From: Gulosibacter sp. 10
GTDB taxonomy: Bacteria > Actinomycetota > Actinomycetes > Actinomycetales > Microbacteriaceae
Reading direction: 5' to 3'
Assembly: GCF_900163695.1 (NCBI RefSeq)
Contig: NZ_FUIC01000053.1
Location: 62,001-126,000 of the forward strand
DNA: 64,000 nucleotides
Shown here: positions 48,793 through 57,319 of the stretch, in pieces
Layout: the number at the start of each line of letters is the position of its first letter
Numbering within the stretch: the first letter of the stretch is position 1
Translations under genes and position numbers: made by a program
The notes under the pieces: model-generated
Database searches by the model: none
Told to the model about the DNA's origin: nothing
Seen by the model: only the letters and a program-made list of their open reading frames with translations

Positions 48793-49011
48793 GCGATATG
48801 AGGGAAACGCTTGCTCGACCGTGCAACCGCTACCGAGGGTCGTCTGCGCCCCTGGACGCGATCGTCTGCACCCCTGTGCATGAGGGAAACGCGACGCTGG
48901 CCCCGAGCACTACGCGCGAGCCACGGCACACTCTGGATATAAGGGAAACGCGCCGGCATCCCGACGATATGAGGGAAATGCGCCCGTTCTCCGCCGATAT
49001 GAGGGAAACGC
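48793..49011. repeat. Five copies of a 17-bp repeat upstream of glpK
   Basis: CGATATGAGGGAAACGC or near copies end at 48810, 48892, 48951, 48981 and 49011. The last two intervals are exactly 30 bases and the earlier ones 59 and 82. Variants are gtgcatgagggaaacgc, ggatataagggaaacgc and gatatgagggaaatgc. The region between the phosphoesterase terminator and glpK (48665-49122) holds no gene. The copies could be operators for the glpK promoter or an intergenic repeat family. Confidence 0.82.
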
Positions 49012-49122
49012 AGGAAATGGACGCCGGAGAACCCGCATATCCCTCCAATCGCGGTACCGACCGGAGAGGTGCGCCCGCGCCTAGACTGGCCGGAACCGCA
49101 TCCGCCGATCCCGGGAGGCACC

Positions 49123-50622
49123 GTGGCCGACCACATCATCGCCCTCGATCAGGGCACGACCTCGACGCGCGCGATCATCTTCGACCGCGAGGGGCGCATC
49201 GTCGCCAGCGCGCAGCGCGAGCACCGGCAGCACTTCCCCAAGCCCGGATGGGTGGAGCACGACGCGCTCGAGATCTGGCGCAACGCGCGCAACTGCCTCG
49301 GCCTCGTGCTCGCGGATGCGCAGCTCTCCCCCGCCGACATCGCCGCGGTCGGCATCACGAACCAGCGCGAGACCACCATCCTGTGGGACCGCGCGACCGG
49401 GCGGCCCCTGCACCGGGCCATCGTGTGGCAGGACGTGCGCACGCAGGACCTCGTGGACCGCATGGCCGAGGACGGCGGCATCGACCGCTTCCGGGACCGC
49501 ACCGGCCTGCCCCTCAACACCTATTTCTCGGCGACGAAGATCGCCTGGCTGCTCGACCACATCCCCGACGCCCGCGCCCGGGCCGAGGCGGGCGATCTCT
49601 GCGTCGGCACCGTCGACAGCTGGCTCACGTGGCAGCTCACCGGCGGCGTCGACGGCGGCGTGCACATCACCGACGTCACCAACGCCTCCCGCAGCTCGCT
49701 GATGCGCCTCGACACCTGCGAATGGGATCCGGAGATCCTCGAGGCCTTCGGCATCCCGCCCGCCTGCCTGCCCGAGATCCGCTCCTCGAGCGAGGTCTAC
49801 GGGCGCTGCACGGGTCGCTCCCCCGTGCCCGGCGTGCCCGTGGCGGGCATCCTCGGCGACCAGCAGGCGGCGCAGTTCGGCCAGACGGCGTTCGAACGCG
49901 GCGAGGCGAAGAACACCTACGGCACGGGCGCGTTCCTCGTGTACGGCACCGGCACCGAGCCGGTGCGGAGCGACCACGGCCTGCTCACGACCGTGGCGTA
50001 CCGGCTCGGGGACGGGCCCACGCACTACGCGCTCGAGGGCTCCATCGCGGTCACCGGCTCGCTCGTGCAATGGCTGCGCGACAACCTCGGGATCATCTCG
50101 ACCTCCGCGGAGGTCGAGCAGCTCGCCGCCACGGTGGAGGACAACGGCGGCTGCTACATCGTGCCGGCCTTCTCGGGGCTCTACGCGCCGTGGTGGCGTC
50201 CCGATGCCCGCGGCGTGATCGTGGGGCTGACCGGATACATCAACCGCGGCCACATCGCCCGCGCGGCGCTCGAGGCCGCGGCGTACCAGACCTGCGACGT
50301 GCTCGACGCGTGCAACGCCAACGTGCCCGAGCCGCTCGAGGAGCTCCGCGTGGACGGCGGCATGACGGTGAACGACGCGCTCATGCAGCTGCAGGCCGAC
50401 CTGCTGAACGTGCCGGTGGTGCGCCCGGAGATCACGGAGACGACCGCCGTGGGCGCCGCCTACGCCGCGGGGCTCGCCGTCGGCTTCTGGTCGGGGCTCG
50501 AGGAGCTCCGCGAGATCTGGCGCGAGGATCGGCGCTTCGAGCCCTCGATGGATGCGGCGGAGCGGGAGCGGCTGCTCGCGGGCTGGCGGCGCGCCGTGAC
50601 CCGCAGCTTCGACCTCGCGTGA
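49123..50622 (+). CDS. glpK: Glycerol kinase
   Basis: 499 residues. It phosphorylates glycerol to sn-glycerol-3-phosphate. FGGY-family features are [20 protein letters not shown] (phosphate 1 loop), [104 protein letters not shown] and [20 protein letters not shown]. The GTG at 49123 with gggagg just before it gives the standard N-terminus, and an upstream ATG at 49069 is not favoured. There is no glpF or glpD beside it. Five 17-bp repeats precede it. Confidence 0.96.
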   Translation: MADHIIALDQGTTSTRAIIFDREGRIVASAQREHRQHFPKPGWVEHDALEIWRNARNCLGLVLADAQLSPADIAAVGITNQRETTILWDRATGRPLHRAIVWQDVRTQDLVDRMAEDGGIDRFRDRTGLPLNTYFSATKIAWLLDHIPDARARAEAGDLCVGTVDSWLTWQLTGGVDGGVHITDVTNASRSSLMRLDTCEWDPEILEAFGIPPACLPEIRSSSEVYGRCTGRSPVPGVPVAGILGDQQAAQFGQTAFERGEAKNTYGTGAFLVYGTGTEPVRSDHGLLTTVAYRLGDGPTHYALEGSIAVTGSLVQWLRDNLGIISTSAEVEQLAATVEDNGGCYIVPAFSGLYAPWWRPDARGVIVGLTGYINRGHIARAALEAAAYQTCDVLDACNANVPEPLEELRVDGGMTVNDALMQLQADLLNVPVVRPEITETTAVGAAYAAGLAVGFWSGLEELREIWREDRRFEPSMDAAERERLLAGWRRAVTRSFDLA

Positions 50623-50822
50623 CGACCGCCCTCGCCTCGGGCCGGCCTTCGTAGTACTCTGGGCGGCGGAGCAGCGGTCGGCGACGATCGTCCGGCACGG
50701 CGCGGAGACGACGCGGCGCCGGAATGCTCCCATCTGATGTGTATCACCTGACGCGGCCCGGCAGCCGTGGCCCGTTAAGGCGGCACTTGCGTAATTGGAG
50801 TTCCGTCCCAGGAGGTGCACGT

Positions 50823-52127
50823 ATGCCGTATTCGGCGTCCCCGTCCCGATCGTCCGCAGCCCCGCACGAGGCCGCCCCCGAGCCCGGCGGCACCGGCACG
50901 GCCGATTCCGGCCCGAAGAACCTGCTCGCCGTCGCAGGGCGCGTCTTCTTCCCGCTCGCGCTGATCGCACGGCTGCCCTACGCGATGATGGTGATCGGCA
51001 CCCTCACGCTCGTCGTGACCGGCCGCGACTCGCTCTCACTCGGCGGGCTCACCTCGGCGATGGTCGGCCTCGGCGCGGCCTGCTTCGGCCCGCTGATCGG
51101 CGCCGCGGCCGACCGCTGGGGGCAGCGCCGCGTGCTGCTGGTCGCCGGGGCCGCGAACAGCGTCGTCCTGCTGCTGCTCACCGCTGCGGTGTTCTCCTCG
51201 CTCGGCGACTGGGCGGTGCTGGCCGCCGGCTTCGCGACGGGCGCGACCGCGCCGCAGATCCCGCCGATGTCGCGCAGCCGCCTCGTGGGCATGATCTCCT
51301 CCTCGTTCCCCGCCAGGCGCCGCCACAAGGTGCTCACCGGCACGATGGCCTACGAGTCCGCCGCCGACGAGGTCACTTTCGTCTTCGGCCCGATGATCGT
51401 GGGGCTGCTGGCCGCCGCGTTCGGAGCGGCCGCCCCCATGTTCGCGGCAGTGGCGCTCACGCTCCTGTTCGTGACGGGCTTCGCGCTGCACCGCAGCTCG
51501 GACGAGGTGCCCAGGCACTCGGATGCGGACGCCGCGCCGGCCCCGGTCTCCGCGCTCTTCTCCCCCGGCCTGCTCACGGCGGTGCTCGGTGTACTCGGCA
51601 TCGGCTTCATCTTCGGCGGCACGCTCACCTCGCTGACCTCGTTCATGGGCGATGCCGGGCATCCCGAGCGCGCCGGTCTCGTCTATTCCGTGATGGGCAT
51701 CGGCTCGGCCGTCTTCGCCCTGGGCGCGGCGGTGTTCCCGGCAGGGTTCTCGCTGCGGGCCCGATGGGCGAGCTTCGCGGGGGTGATCCTCCTCGGCGCG
51801 CTCGGGATGCAGTTCGCCGACACGATCCCGCTGCTGCTCGTGGCGCTCCTGCTGCTCGGCATCGGGGTCGGCCCGACGCTCGTGACGCTGTTCAGCATCG
51901 TCGCCGAGCGGAGCCCGCACGGCCGCTCCGCGACGGCCATGTCGATGGCCTCGACCGGCATCGTGGTGGGCCAGTCGGCGGCCTCGGCCGTGACGGGGCA
52001 GCTGGGCGAGCGCCTCGGCACGGATGCGGCGATGCTCGTGCCGCTCGCGGCCGCGGCGGTGGTGATCATCGCGAGCCTCATCAACTGGTCGCTCTCGGGC
52101 CGCGCGGACCGGGCCTCCGCGCGCTGA
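50823..52127 (+). CDS. MFS transporter of unknown substrate
   Basis: 434 residues with 12 hydrophobic helices and a 40-residue hydrophilic N-terminus. Loop 2-3 reads GAAADRWGQRRVLLVAGAAN. The RRRHKVLTGTMAYESAADEV segment after helix 5 and LTSLTSFMGDAGHPERAGLV occur in an actinobacterial MFS subgroup without defined substrate. ATG 50823 has ggaggt at 50811-50816. A TGAT-N4-ATCA dyad lies about 80 bases upstream (50735-50746). It is monocistronic. Confidence 0.8.
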   Translation: MPYSASPSRSSAAPHEAAPEPGGTGTADSGPKNLLAVAGRVFFPLALIARLPYAMMVIGTLTLVVTGRDSLSLGGLTSAMVGLGAACFGPLIGAAADRWGQRRVLLVAGAANSVVLLLLTAAVFSSLGDWAVLAAGFATGATAPQIPPMSRSRLVGMISSSFPARRRHKVLTGTMAYESAADEVTFVFGPMIVGLLAAAFGAAAPMFAAVALTLLFVTGFALHRSSDEVPRHSDADAAPAPVSALFSPGLLTAVLGVLGIGFIFGGTLTSLTSFMGDAGHPERAGLVYSVMGIGSAVFALGAAVFPAGFSLRARWASFAGVILLGALGMQFADTIPLLLVALLLLGIGVGPTLVTLFSIVAERSPHGRSATAMSMASTGIVVGQSAASAVTGQLGERLGTDAAMLVPLAAAAVVIIASLINWSLSGRADRASAR

Positions 52128-52343
52128 TCGCGGCGCCTCGGCCGGTCCCAGGCGGACGATCGCCGCTCGCGGGATCCGCCGTGGCGTCGGCGTACTCGCC
52201 GTTGCAGCAGAGGAGCACCAGCCCGCTCGAAGAAGCTGCACAACCGATACGACATCCTTGCGGGGCGAGCCGCACAACGCTTCACGGAAACCATTGGCGA
52301 CCGCCAGTGCGATCATTACACTTGAAGCAGATAGATTCGTTCC

Positions 52344-52748
52344 ATGCAGATGGAGGACGTCATGGGCAACGCTCCTGCGACAAATGCGGAGACGCTGCGC
52401 CTCGCGCTGGAGGATGATGCGGAGGCGATCGACGTGCAGCTCACGATGCCGCGCGATACGGCACGGCTGGTGCTGCAGCTCATCGAGGCGCAGCAGAAGG
52501 GCGGCGCGGTGGTCGTGCCCGTGCAGTCCGAATTCACCCCGAACGAGGCGGCCACGATCCTTGAGGTCTCTCGGCCGCAGGTATACAAGTTGATCGATCA
52601 AGGCCGGCTCGAGTGCCGCATGGTCGGTACTCACCGCCGCATCCCCGCAGCCTCGGTCACCGCTTTCCTCGCCGAACAGCACGCCGCGCAGCGCCGGGCG
52701 ATGGCCGAGCTGACCCGGCTGTCGAACGAGCTCGGATTGGCCGAGTGA
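52344..52748 (+). CDS. Excisionase-type HTH protein, likely antitoxin
   Basis: 134 residues. The middle carries an excisionase/MerR-like helix-turn-helix: FTPNEAATILEVSRPQVYKL, then IDQGRLECRMVGTHRRIPAA, the recognition wing. The N-terminal 55 residues resemble those of antitoxins paired with PIN proteins, and the C-terminus is a charged helix. The stop overlaps the PIN gene's GTG (GTGA), the arrangement expected for a type II toxin-antitoxin pair. DNA here is less GC-rich than its neighbours, which suggests acquisition. The preceding 216 bases (52128-52343) hold a possible gene remnant. Confidence 0.78.
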   Translation: MQMEDVMGNAPATNAETLRLALEDDAEAIDVQLTMPRDTARLVLQLIEAQQKGGAVVVPVQSEFTPNEAATILEVSRPQVYKLIDQGRLECRMVGTHRRIPAASVTAFLAEQHAAQRRAMAELTRLSNELGLAE

Positions 52749-53314
52749 CCGCAACGGTCGTCCTCGCCGACACCAGCGTGCTGTTCTCCCGGGTGCTGTG
52801 CGACTATGCGATGTACGCAGGCCTCGAAGGGATCATCCGGCTGCGGTGGAGCGATAGCATCCTCGACGAACTCGAACGCACCCTCGCCGAACGGCATAAG
52901 ACGACCTCGGCGCAAGCGCGCCGATTGCGTGGGCTGATGAACTCGGCGCTGCCGGACGCACTCGTCACGCCTACGGCGAGCGATGCAGAACAGGTTGCCC
53001 ACCTGGCCCTGCCCGATGAGGCCGATCGGCACGTACTCGCGGCTGCGCTCGCCGCCGATGCGAACCTCCTATGCACGACGAACCTGCGCGATTTCCCTCT
53101 GGCCGCCACGAAGGCGATCGGCGTCGAGGCTGCTTCTCCGGATGAATTGCTCCACGCCCCTGCAACTGCATTTCCCGCCGAGATGATCGACATCCATCGG
53201 ACCGTGGTCGCGCAGATGCCCCACACCACTGATGAGAACACGCTCACCGCGCTCCGCCGCGCCGGTGCTCCGAGAACCGCTTCCACCCTCCTCGCAATGC
53301 TTTCACGTCGATAG
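52745..53314 (+). CDS. PIN-domain protein, likely toxin ribonuclease
   Basis: 189 residues from GTG. The PIN acidic residues are visible in TVVLADTSVLFSRVLCDYAM (first Asp), SDSILDELERTLAERHK (Glu), LPDEADRHVLAAALAADANL (Asp pair) and CTTNLRDFPLAATK (last Asp). PIN proteins of VapC/COG2405-like type cleave RNA and are held inactive by the partner. The C-terminal about 50 residues extend beyond the core (LLHAPATAFPAEMIDIHRTV). It is coupled to the HTH gene. I infer toxin function from family and pairing. Confidence 0.8.
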   Translation: MTATVVLADTSVLFSRVLCDYAMYAGLEGIIRLRWSDSILDELERTLAERHKTTSAQARRLRGLMNSALPDALVTPTASDAEQVAHLALPDEADRHVLAAALAADANLLCTTNLRDFPLAATKAIGVEAASPDELLHAPATAFPAEMIDIHRTVVAQMPHTTDENTLTALRRAGAPRTASTLLAMLSRR

Positions 53315-53402
53315 CAGCCCGAAGCCCAGTCGCCAGAATGCGGCGGACGCAAATGCGCATCGCCTGAGCGACCCGAGATTCGGATGCCTTCCTCGACCCC
53401 GC

Positions 53403-54038
53403 TCAGACCTCGGCGGCGCGGCTGAGGCCGAGCGTGGCCAGGAGATCCTCGTGGAGCTGGAACCAGACCCGGTGGCAGGAATCCGTGTCGGTCCGGTCCA
53501 CCCACTCGTGCATCCCGCTCCGTGCCCGTTGCAGCGCCGCCGCGTACCGGTCGGCGTAGCCACTGAGGCGGGCGAGCACGCCCGCGAGCCGCGCCTCGAG
53601 CTCCGCGAGCGCAGCGCCGAGCGCCGCCAGCTCGTCGAGGATCCTCGCATCCCGGTCGCGGTCCGCGTGATCGTTGGGCGCGAACGCGTCCTCCTCGGTC
53701 GGCGCGAGCTGCCAGTCGGTGACGGCGCGCAGCAGCCGGGCGTTGAGCGGCAGGAAGTCGCGGTAGACGGCGGCGACCTCGCCCTCCGGGTCGGCGGCTC
53801 GGAGCTCGGCGGAGAGCAGCCGCTCGTCCTCGGCCCTGCCGGATTCCGTGAGCGACCAGCCCTCGATGCCGCCGAACGCGGTGTGCTGCACCCGCCCCTC
53901 GCGCTGCGCCTCGTGCAGCATCCGCAGCGCCTCGCCGTGGCGCAGGCCCGCGCGCTCCGCGAGCACGTCGCTGTCGGCGAACCCCTCGAGGCGCACGGCG
54001 TGCAGAAGCAGCAGCGGTGCCGCCGAGCGCCGGGTCAC
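53403..54038 (-). CDS. Winged-helix (MarR-like) regulatory protein
   Basis: 211 residues. It starts with a winged helix (about 5-75: LLLLHAVRLEGFADSDVLAE, LRMLHEAQREGRVQHTAF, EGWSLTESGRAEDERLL), followed by a helical domain with two acidic stretches and the C-terminal QRARSGMHEWVDRTDTDSCH. The GTG start at 54038 overlaps the stop of the preceding HTH gene, so the two are one transcriptional unit. It is not assigned to a named family. Probably a transcription factor that acts together with its partner on the divergent promoter at 54451-54470. Confidence 0.65.
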   Translation of the reverse strand: MTRRSAAPLLLLHAVRLEGFADSDVLAERAGLRHGEALRMLHEAQREGRVQHTAFGGIEGWSLTESGRAEDERLLSAELRAADPEGEVAAVYRDFLPLNARLLRAVTDWQLAPTEEDAFAPNDHADRDRDARILDELAALGAALAELEARLAGVLARLSGYADRYAAALQRARSGMHEWVDRTDTDSCHRVWFQLHEDLLATLGLSRAAEV

Positions 54039-54439
54039 GCCCGCTCCCCTCGCCTGTCGCCGAGACGGGCGGCGTACTGCTGGCAGGCCTGCGGGGAGCG
54101 GAATCCCATGGCCCCAGCGATCTGCGCCCAGGTGAGGCCTGCGCCGCGCGCGGCGAACAGCAGGCCGAGCTCCACGCCATCCGCCTCCTCCCGCGCCGCC
54201 GGGAGCAGCGACAGGGCGCTGAGGATGTCGCCCGAGGCGAGCTCCCCCGAGCGCCAGAGCGCGTACTGCGCGAGGTCGGTCGCGGCGGGCGGAGCCGGGC
54301 TCGGCCGCCACGGCCGGGGCTCCAGCCGGTCGGCGCCCAGCTCGAGCAGCCTGTCCCGAGCCGCCTTCTCGGCATCGGCCCGGGCGCGATCGGCGCTGCT
54401 GCTCCGTTCGAGATCGTGCGTGTCTTCCATGCCGGCCAT
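54035..54439 (-). CDS. HTH DNA-binding protein
   Basis: 134 residues from ATG 54439 (a second ATG at 54430 is possible). The N-terminal half is charged and helical (RARADAEKAARDRLLELGAD). The C-terminal half holds a helix-turn-helix, ARGAGLTWAQIAGAMGFRSP followed by QACQQYAARLG. The gene reads away from a PEP-utilising enzyme, with a double palindrome in the 50-base gap, so autoregulation plus control of the enzyme is likely. Its stop overlaps the next gene (GTGA). Confidence 0.65.
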   Translation of the reverse strand: MAGMEDTHDLERSSSADRARADAEKAARDRLLELGADRLEPRPWRPSPAPPAATDLAQYALWRSGELASGDILSALSLLPAAREEADGVELGLLFAARGAGLTWAQIAGAMGFRSPQACQQYAARLGDRRGERA

Positions 54440-54450
54440 CCTGCTAGCAT

Positions 54451-54470
54451 CAACATAATGTTGTCAACAT
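54451..54470. promoter_or_regulatory. Overlapping double palindrome operator
   Basis: The sequence is CAACAT-A-ATGTTG-T-CAACAT: two perfect 6-bp-arm palindromes sharing the middle half-site. It is AT-rich in a very GC-rich setting, exactly between the divergent HTH pair and the PEP enzyme gene (19 bases before its GTG). This resembles MarR/TetR-type operator architecture. Confidence 0.7.
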
Positions 54471-54489
54471 TTTATTGATTGGAGGCGAC

Positions 54490-55659
54490 GTGCTGACGAA
54501 TCTCGCCGACGCGACCCGATCGCGCTGCGGCGCCAAGGCCGCGACCCTGGCCGTGCTGCTGCGCGCCGGCATCGCGGTGCCCGAGGGGTTCGTCGTGCCC
54601 CGCGACGAGGAGTCGGAGGAGGAGCCCGGCCCCGCGCTCCGGGCGGCCATCGCCCGGGAGCTCGAGCGACTGGGCGATCCGCTCGCGGCGGTGCGCTCCT
54701 CCGCGACGGACGAGGACGCCGCGGAGGCGTCGGCCGCCGGGCAGTACGAGAGCGTCATCGGCGTCCGCGGCGCGGACGAGGTCTGCGACGCCGTGGCGAC
54801 CTGCCGCAGATCGGCCCGCGCCGATCGCGTGCGCGAGTACCGGCGCCGGACCGCCCGCCCCGGCGCCGCCGCGCCGGGCATGGCGGTGCTCGTGCAGCGC
54901 CTGGTAGCAGCGGATGCATCGGGGGTGATGTTCACGCCGCAGCAGCCCGGGGAGCCGACGAGGATCGAGGCCTCCTGGGGCCTGGGGCTCGCCGTCGTGG
55001 ACGGATCGGTCGACCCGGACGCCTACGAGGTCGCCGCGGACGGCGGGATCGCGAGCGCTCCGGGCCGCAAGGCCCTCCGCACCGATGCGGCCCCCGGCGG
55101 CGGCACCGTCACGCAGGCGGTCGCGCCGGCGCTGCGGGCCGAGCGGGCGCTGGACGAGGCCATGGTCTCGACGCTCGCCGAGCTCGGACATCGCATCGCC
55201 GCCCTCCTCGGCGGACCGCAGGACGTCGAGTGGGCGACCGTCGACGGCCAGTTCCGGATCCTGCAGGCCCGCCCCGTCACGGCGCCGCTGCTCCCGGCCG
55301 CGCCGGCGCGGACACCCGCGCGTTCCGACGCGATCCTCGCCGGGACGCCGGGCTCGCGGGGCACCGCGACGGCCATCGCGCGCGTCGTGCGCGGCCCCGC
55401 CGATTTCGCGGCGGTCCGCCCCGGCGAGATCCTCGTCTGCCCGAGCACCGACCCGGCCTGGACCCCGCTGTTCGCCGTCGCCGGCGGCATCGTCACGGAG
55501 ACGGGCGGAGCCCTCTCGCACGCCGCGATCGTGGCCCGGGAGTACGCGCTGCCCGCCGTGCTCGGCGTCGAGGGCGCGCTCGCCCGCATCCGCGACGGCG
55601 ACCGGATCGCCGTCGACGGGGCCGCGGGCACCGTCGCCATCCGCCCGCACGCGCGATAG
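54490..55659 (+). CDS. Compact PEP/pyruvate-binding phosphotransferase-like enzyme
   Basis: 389 residues. Residues about 1-265 form the PPDK/PEP-synthase nucleotide-binding domain (RCGAKAATLAVLLRAGIAVP, VRSSATDEDAAEASAAGQY, LVAADASGVMFTP, VEWATVDGQFRILQARPV). About 290-385 is the swivelling phosphohistidine domain, with the catalytic His in GGALSHAAIVAREYALPAVL. PEP synthase and rifampicin phosphotransferase are about 800-870 residues. This one lacks their PEP/pyruvate TIM barrel or substrate domain, so it may phosphorylate a small molecule or partner protein. GTG 54490 has ggagg 4 bases upstream. Confidence 0.75.
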   Translation: MLTNLADATRSRCGAKAATLAVLLRAGIAVPEGFVVPRDEESEEEPGPALRAAIARELERLGDPLAAVRSSATDEDAAEASAAGQYESVIGVRGADEVCDAVATCRRSARADRVREYRRRTARPGAAAPGMAVLVQRLVAADASGVMFTPQQPGEPTRIEASWGLGLAVVDGSVDPDAYEVAADGGIASAPGRKALRTDAAPGGGTVTQAVAPALRAERALDEAMVSTLAELGHRIAALLGGPQDVEWATVDGQFRILQARPVTAPLLPAAPARTPARSDAILAGTPGSRGTATAIARVVRGPADFAAVRPGEILVCPSTDPAWTPLFAVAGGIVTETGGALSHAAIVAREYALPAVLGVEGALARIRDGDRIAVDGAAGTVAIRPHAR

Positions 55660-55744
55660 CGCGAGCCGCACGAACGCACCGGCACCGGCCGGAGCACCGA
55701 CCCGAACGAGGGAAGGAGCGCGGGAGCCGCCGGCTCCCTCCACC

Positions 55745-56350
55745 ATGAGCACCAGGTATCTCTACATCGCGCGGCACGGCGACGCCGACGCCCTCGGCAC
55801 GCTCACCGATGCGGGCCGCGAGCAGTCCCGGCGCCTCGGGCGGCGCCTCGCCCGCCTGCCGATCGACGCCGTCTGGCACTCGCCGCTCCCCCGGGCGGCG
55901 GGCAGCGCCCGCGAGCTCGACCTCTTCCTCAACGGCAGCGCGCCCGTGCGGGCGGCCCCCGAGCTCGTCGACCACGTGCCCTACGTGCCCGCTCCCGAGG
56001 AGACCCCGGCGCCGTGGCTGCCGTTCTTCGACGGATACGACGCGGAGGAGGCCGCGGCCGGGCGGCGGATCGCGGGCGATCTCGTCGCGCGGTTCGCCAC
56101 CGCCGCCGGCATCGCCGAGGACCGCCACGAGGTCCTCATCACCCACGCCTATCCGATCGCGTGGCTCATCCGCGACGCGCTCGACGCCCCGCCAGCGCGG
56201 TGGCTCGGCGTCGAATCGGCCGCGAACGCCGCCCTCACGGCGATCGAGTACCGCGACGGGCTACCGCCGCGCATCGTCATGATGAACGACATGAGCCACC
56301 TCCGCCCCGAGCTGCGCTGGACCGGATTCGCAGAGGCGCGGCGCCCCTAG
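55745..56350 (+). CDS. Histidine phosphatase-superfamily protein
   Basis: 201 residues. RYLYIARHGDADALGTLTDAG contains the RHG catalytic motif, with TDAGREQSRRLGRRLARL following. Later HSPLPRAAGSARELD and ITHAYPIAWLIRDALD provide the second His, as in phosphoglycerate mutase-like phosphatases. The substrate is unknown. The purine-rich ggaaggag site lies 27 bases upstream and is separated from ATG 55745 by a small hairpin (gggagcc/ggctccc). It may be co-transcribed with the PEP-utilising enzyme. Confidence 0.82.
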   Translation: MSTRYLYIARHGDADALGTLTDAGREQSRRLGRRLARLPIDAVWHSPLPRAAGSARELDLFLNGSAPVRAAPELVDHVPYVPAPEETPAPWLPFFDGYDAEEAAAGRRIAGDLVARFATAAGIAEDRHEVLITHAYPIAWLIRDALDAPPARWLGVESAANAALTAIEYRDGLPPRIVMMNDMSHLRPELRWTGFAEARRP

Positions 56351-56395
56351 CCGTGGCGGCATCCGAGCGCCCGGCGCCGAGCGCGGATGCGCCCC

Positions 56396-56791
56396 TCAGG
56401 CGGGCGGCTCGGCCTCGAGCGCGCGCAGCGCCCGCTCGAGCGCCTCGCGCAGCGAGGCGCGGGCGGGCTCGGGGAAATCGGTCGCGTACTCGACGCCGGG
56501 CGGGATGTAGAGCATCCCGTAGAGCGCCTCGCGCCAGTCCGCGCCGCCGATCGGCCAGCGCGTGCGCGAATCGCCCTCGGCGGTGGCGCCCTGCGACCAC
56601 TGGCCGAACCGCCGGCGCATCTCGTCGAGCGGCAGGTCCATCACGACGTCGGCCTCGACCGCCTGCGGCGCCCAGGAGCGCGCGATGAGGATGAACTCCT
56701 CGACCTCCTCGGGCGTGAGCGGGCGCGGCTCGAACAGCACCCGCGCATGCTCGAGGTCGGAGAGCCGGTCCACGCGGAAGGTGCGCCAGTT
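56396..56791 (-). pseudogene. 3' remnant of a WYL-domain transcriptional regulator
   Basis: The frame reads NWRTFRVDRLSDLEHARVLF from 56791, which is the end of the WYL domain (the W-R-x-F-R-V-D-R-I motif), followed by the typical C-terminal extension ending EALERALRALEAEPPA. The wHTH and the first part of the WYL domain are missing. Upstream of 56791 the frame enters unrelated, less GC-rich sequence beside the IS3 remnant. A GTG at 56773 could still express 125 residues, but this would be only a fragment. The truncation was probably caused by the insertion. Confidence 0.7.
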
Positions 56792-56941
56792 ATATGGCGA
56801 TCGGCTCGCCCCGTCCGCGCAGCATAGCGGGGCGCCGTTGATATGCGGTTCTGTTTGTCAAGCAGGCATGGCGGAACGGTCTGGATCGCCCCGGGGATGA
56901 TGGAGGCCGGCAGATTGGAAGAAGGAGACTCTCTCGTACCA

Positions 56942-57313
56942 ATGCAGTACACCGACGAGCTCAAGGCTCGTCCCGTCGAGCTCGTCATTCATGCCCAGGC
57001 CGATCCGTCGACCGCGAACGGAGCAATCAGCCGGGTTGCCAACGAGCTTGGGGTGAGTAAGGAAGCATTGCGGATGCGGGTGCGCAACCGCAAGGCCACC
57101 GGCAGGATCACTCCGGTGGAATCAGTCGATCTCAAGGCTGAGATCCGTCGGTCACGCGCCGAACTGGCCGAAGCGAAACGGGCCGATGAGCTCCTGAAGA
57201 GGTCCTCGGCGTTCTTCGCGGCAGTGGATGTGCACGTTGCAGACGAAGAGGCACCCGTACCCTTGGGGCGCTCGGCCGCGGACGCCCTCTCCGCCTCACT
57301 GGCGATCAGCTAG
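56942..57313 (+). mobile_element. IS3-family orfA remnant (transposase N-terminal part)
   Basis: From ATG 56942 the frame reads MQYTDELKARPVELVIHAQA, then GAISRVANELGVSKEALRMR (HTH) and ELAEAKRADELLKRSSAFFA, the leucine-zipper end of IS3-family OrfA. After SAFFA the sequence diverges into about 29 unrelated residues, and there is no orfB (DDE integrase) downstream. Lower GC than its neighbours. I could not define terminal inverted repeats. The element is broken at its 3' side and lies between the truncated WYL gene and an intact small gene. Confidence 0.78.
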
Positions 57314-57319
57314 GCCTCC

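Noticed and set aside
48793-49011. Short repeats with spacers, CRISPR-like at first sight
   Set aside because: Repeats are only about 17 bp, intervals vary from 30 to 82 bases, copies are imperfect, and no cas gene is in the window.
46020-49139. Very long open frame antisense to the surface phosphoesterase
   Set aside because: It is a composition shadow: no ribosome site, the opposite strand has clear domains and motifs, and similar antisense frames cover many other genes here (for example opposite pcrA and the MinD-like gene).
50735-50746. TGAT-N4-ATCA dyad upstream of the MFS gene as a GntR/FadR operator
   Set aside because: Four-base arms are expected by chance and there is no adjacent regulator.
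52230-52325. Short frame KKLHNRYDILAGRAAQRF ending at TGA just before the HTH/PIN pair
   Set aside because: It looks like the tail of a lost gene with lower GC, possibly a transposase or integrase, but it is too short to assign and has no start.
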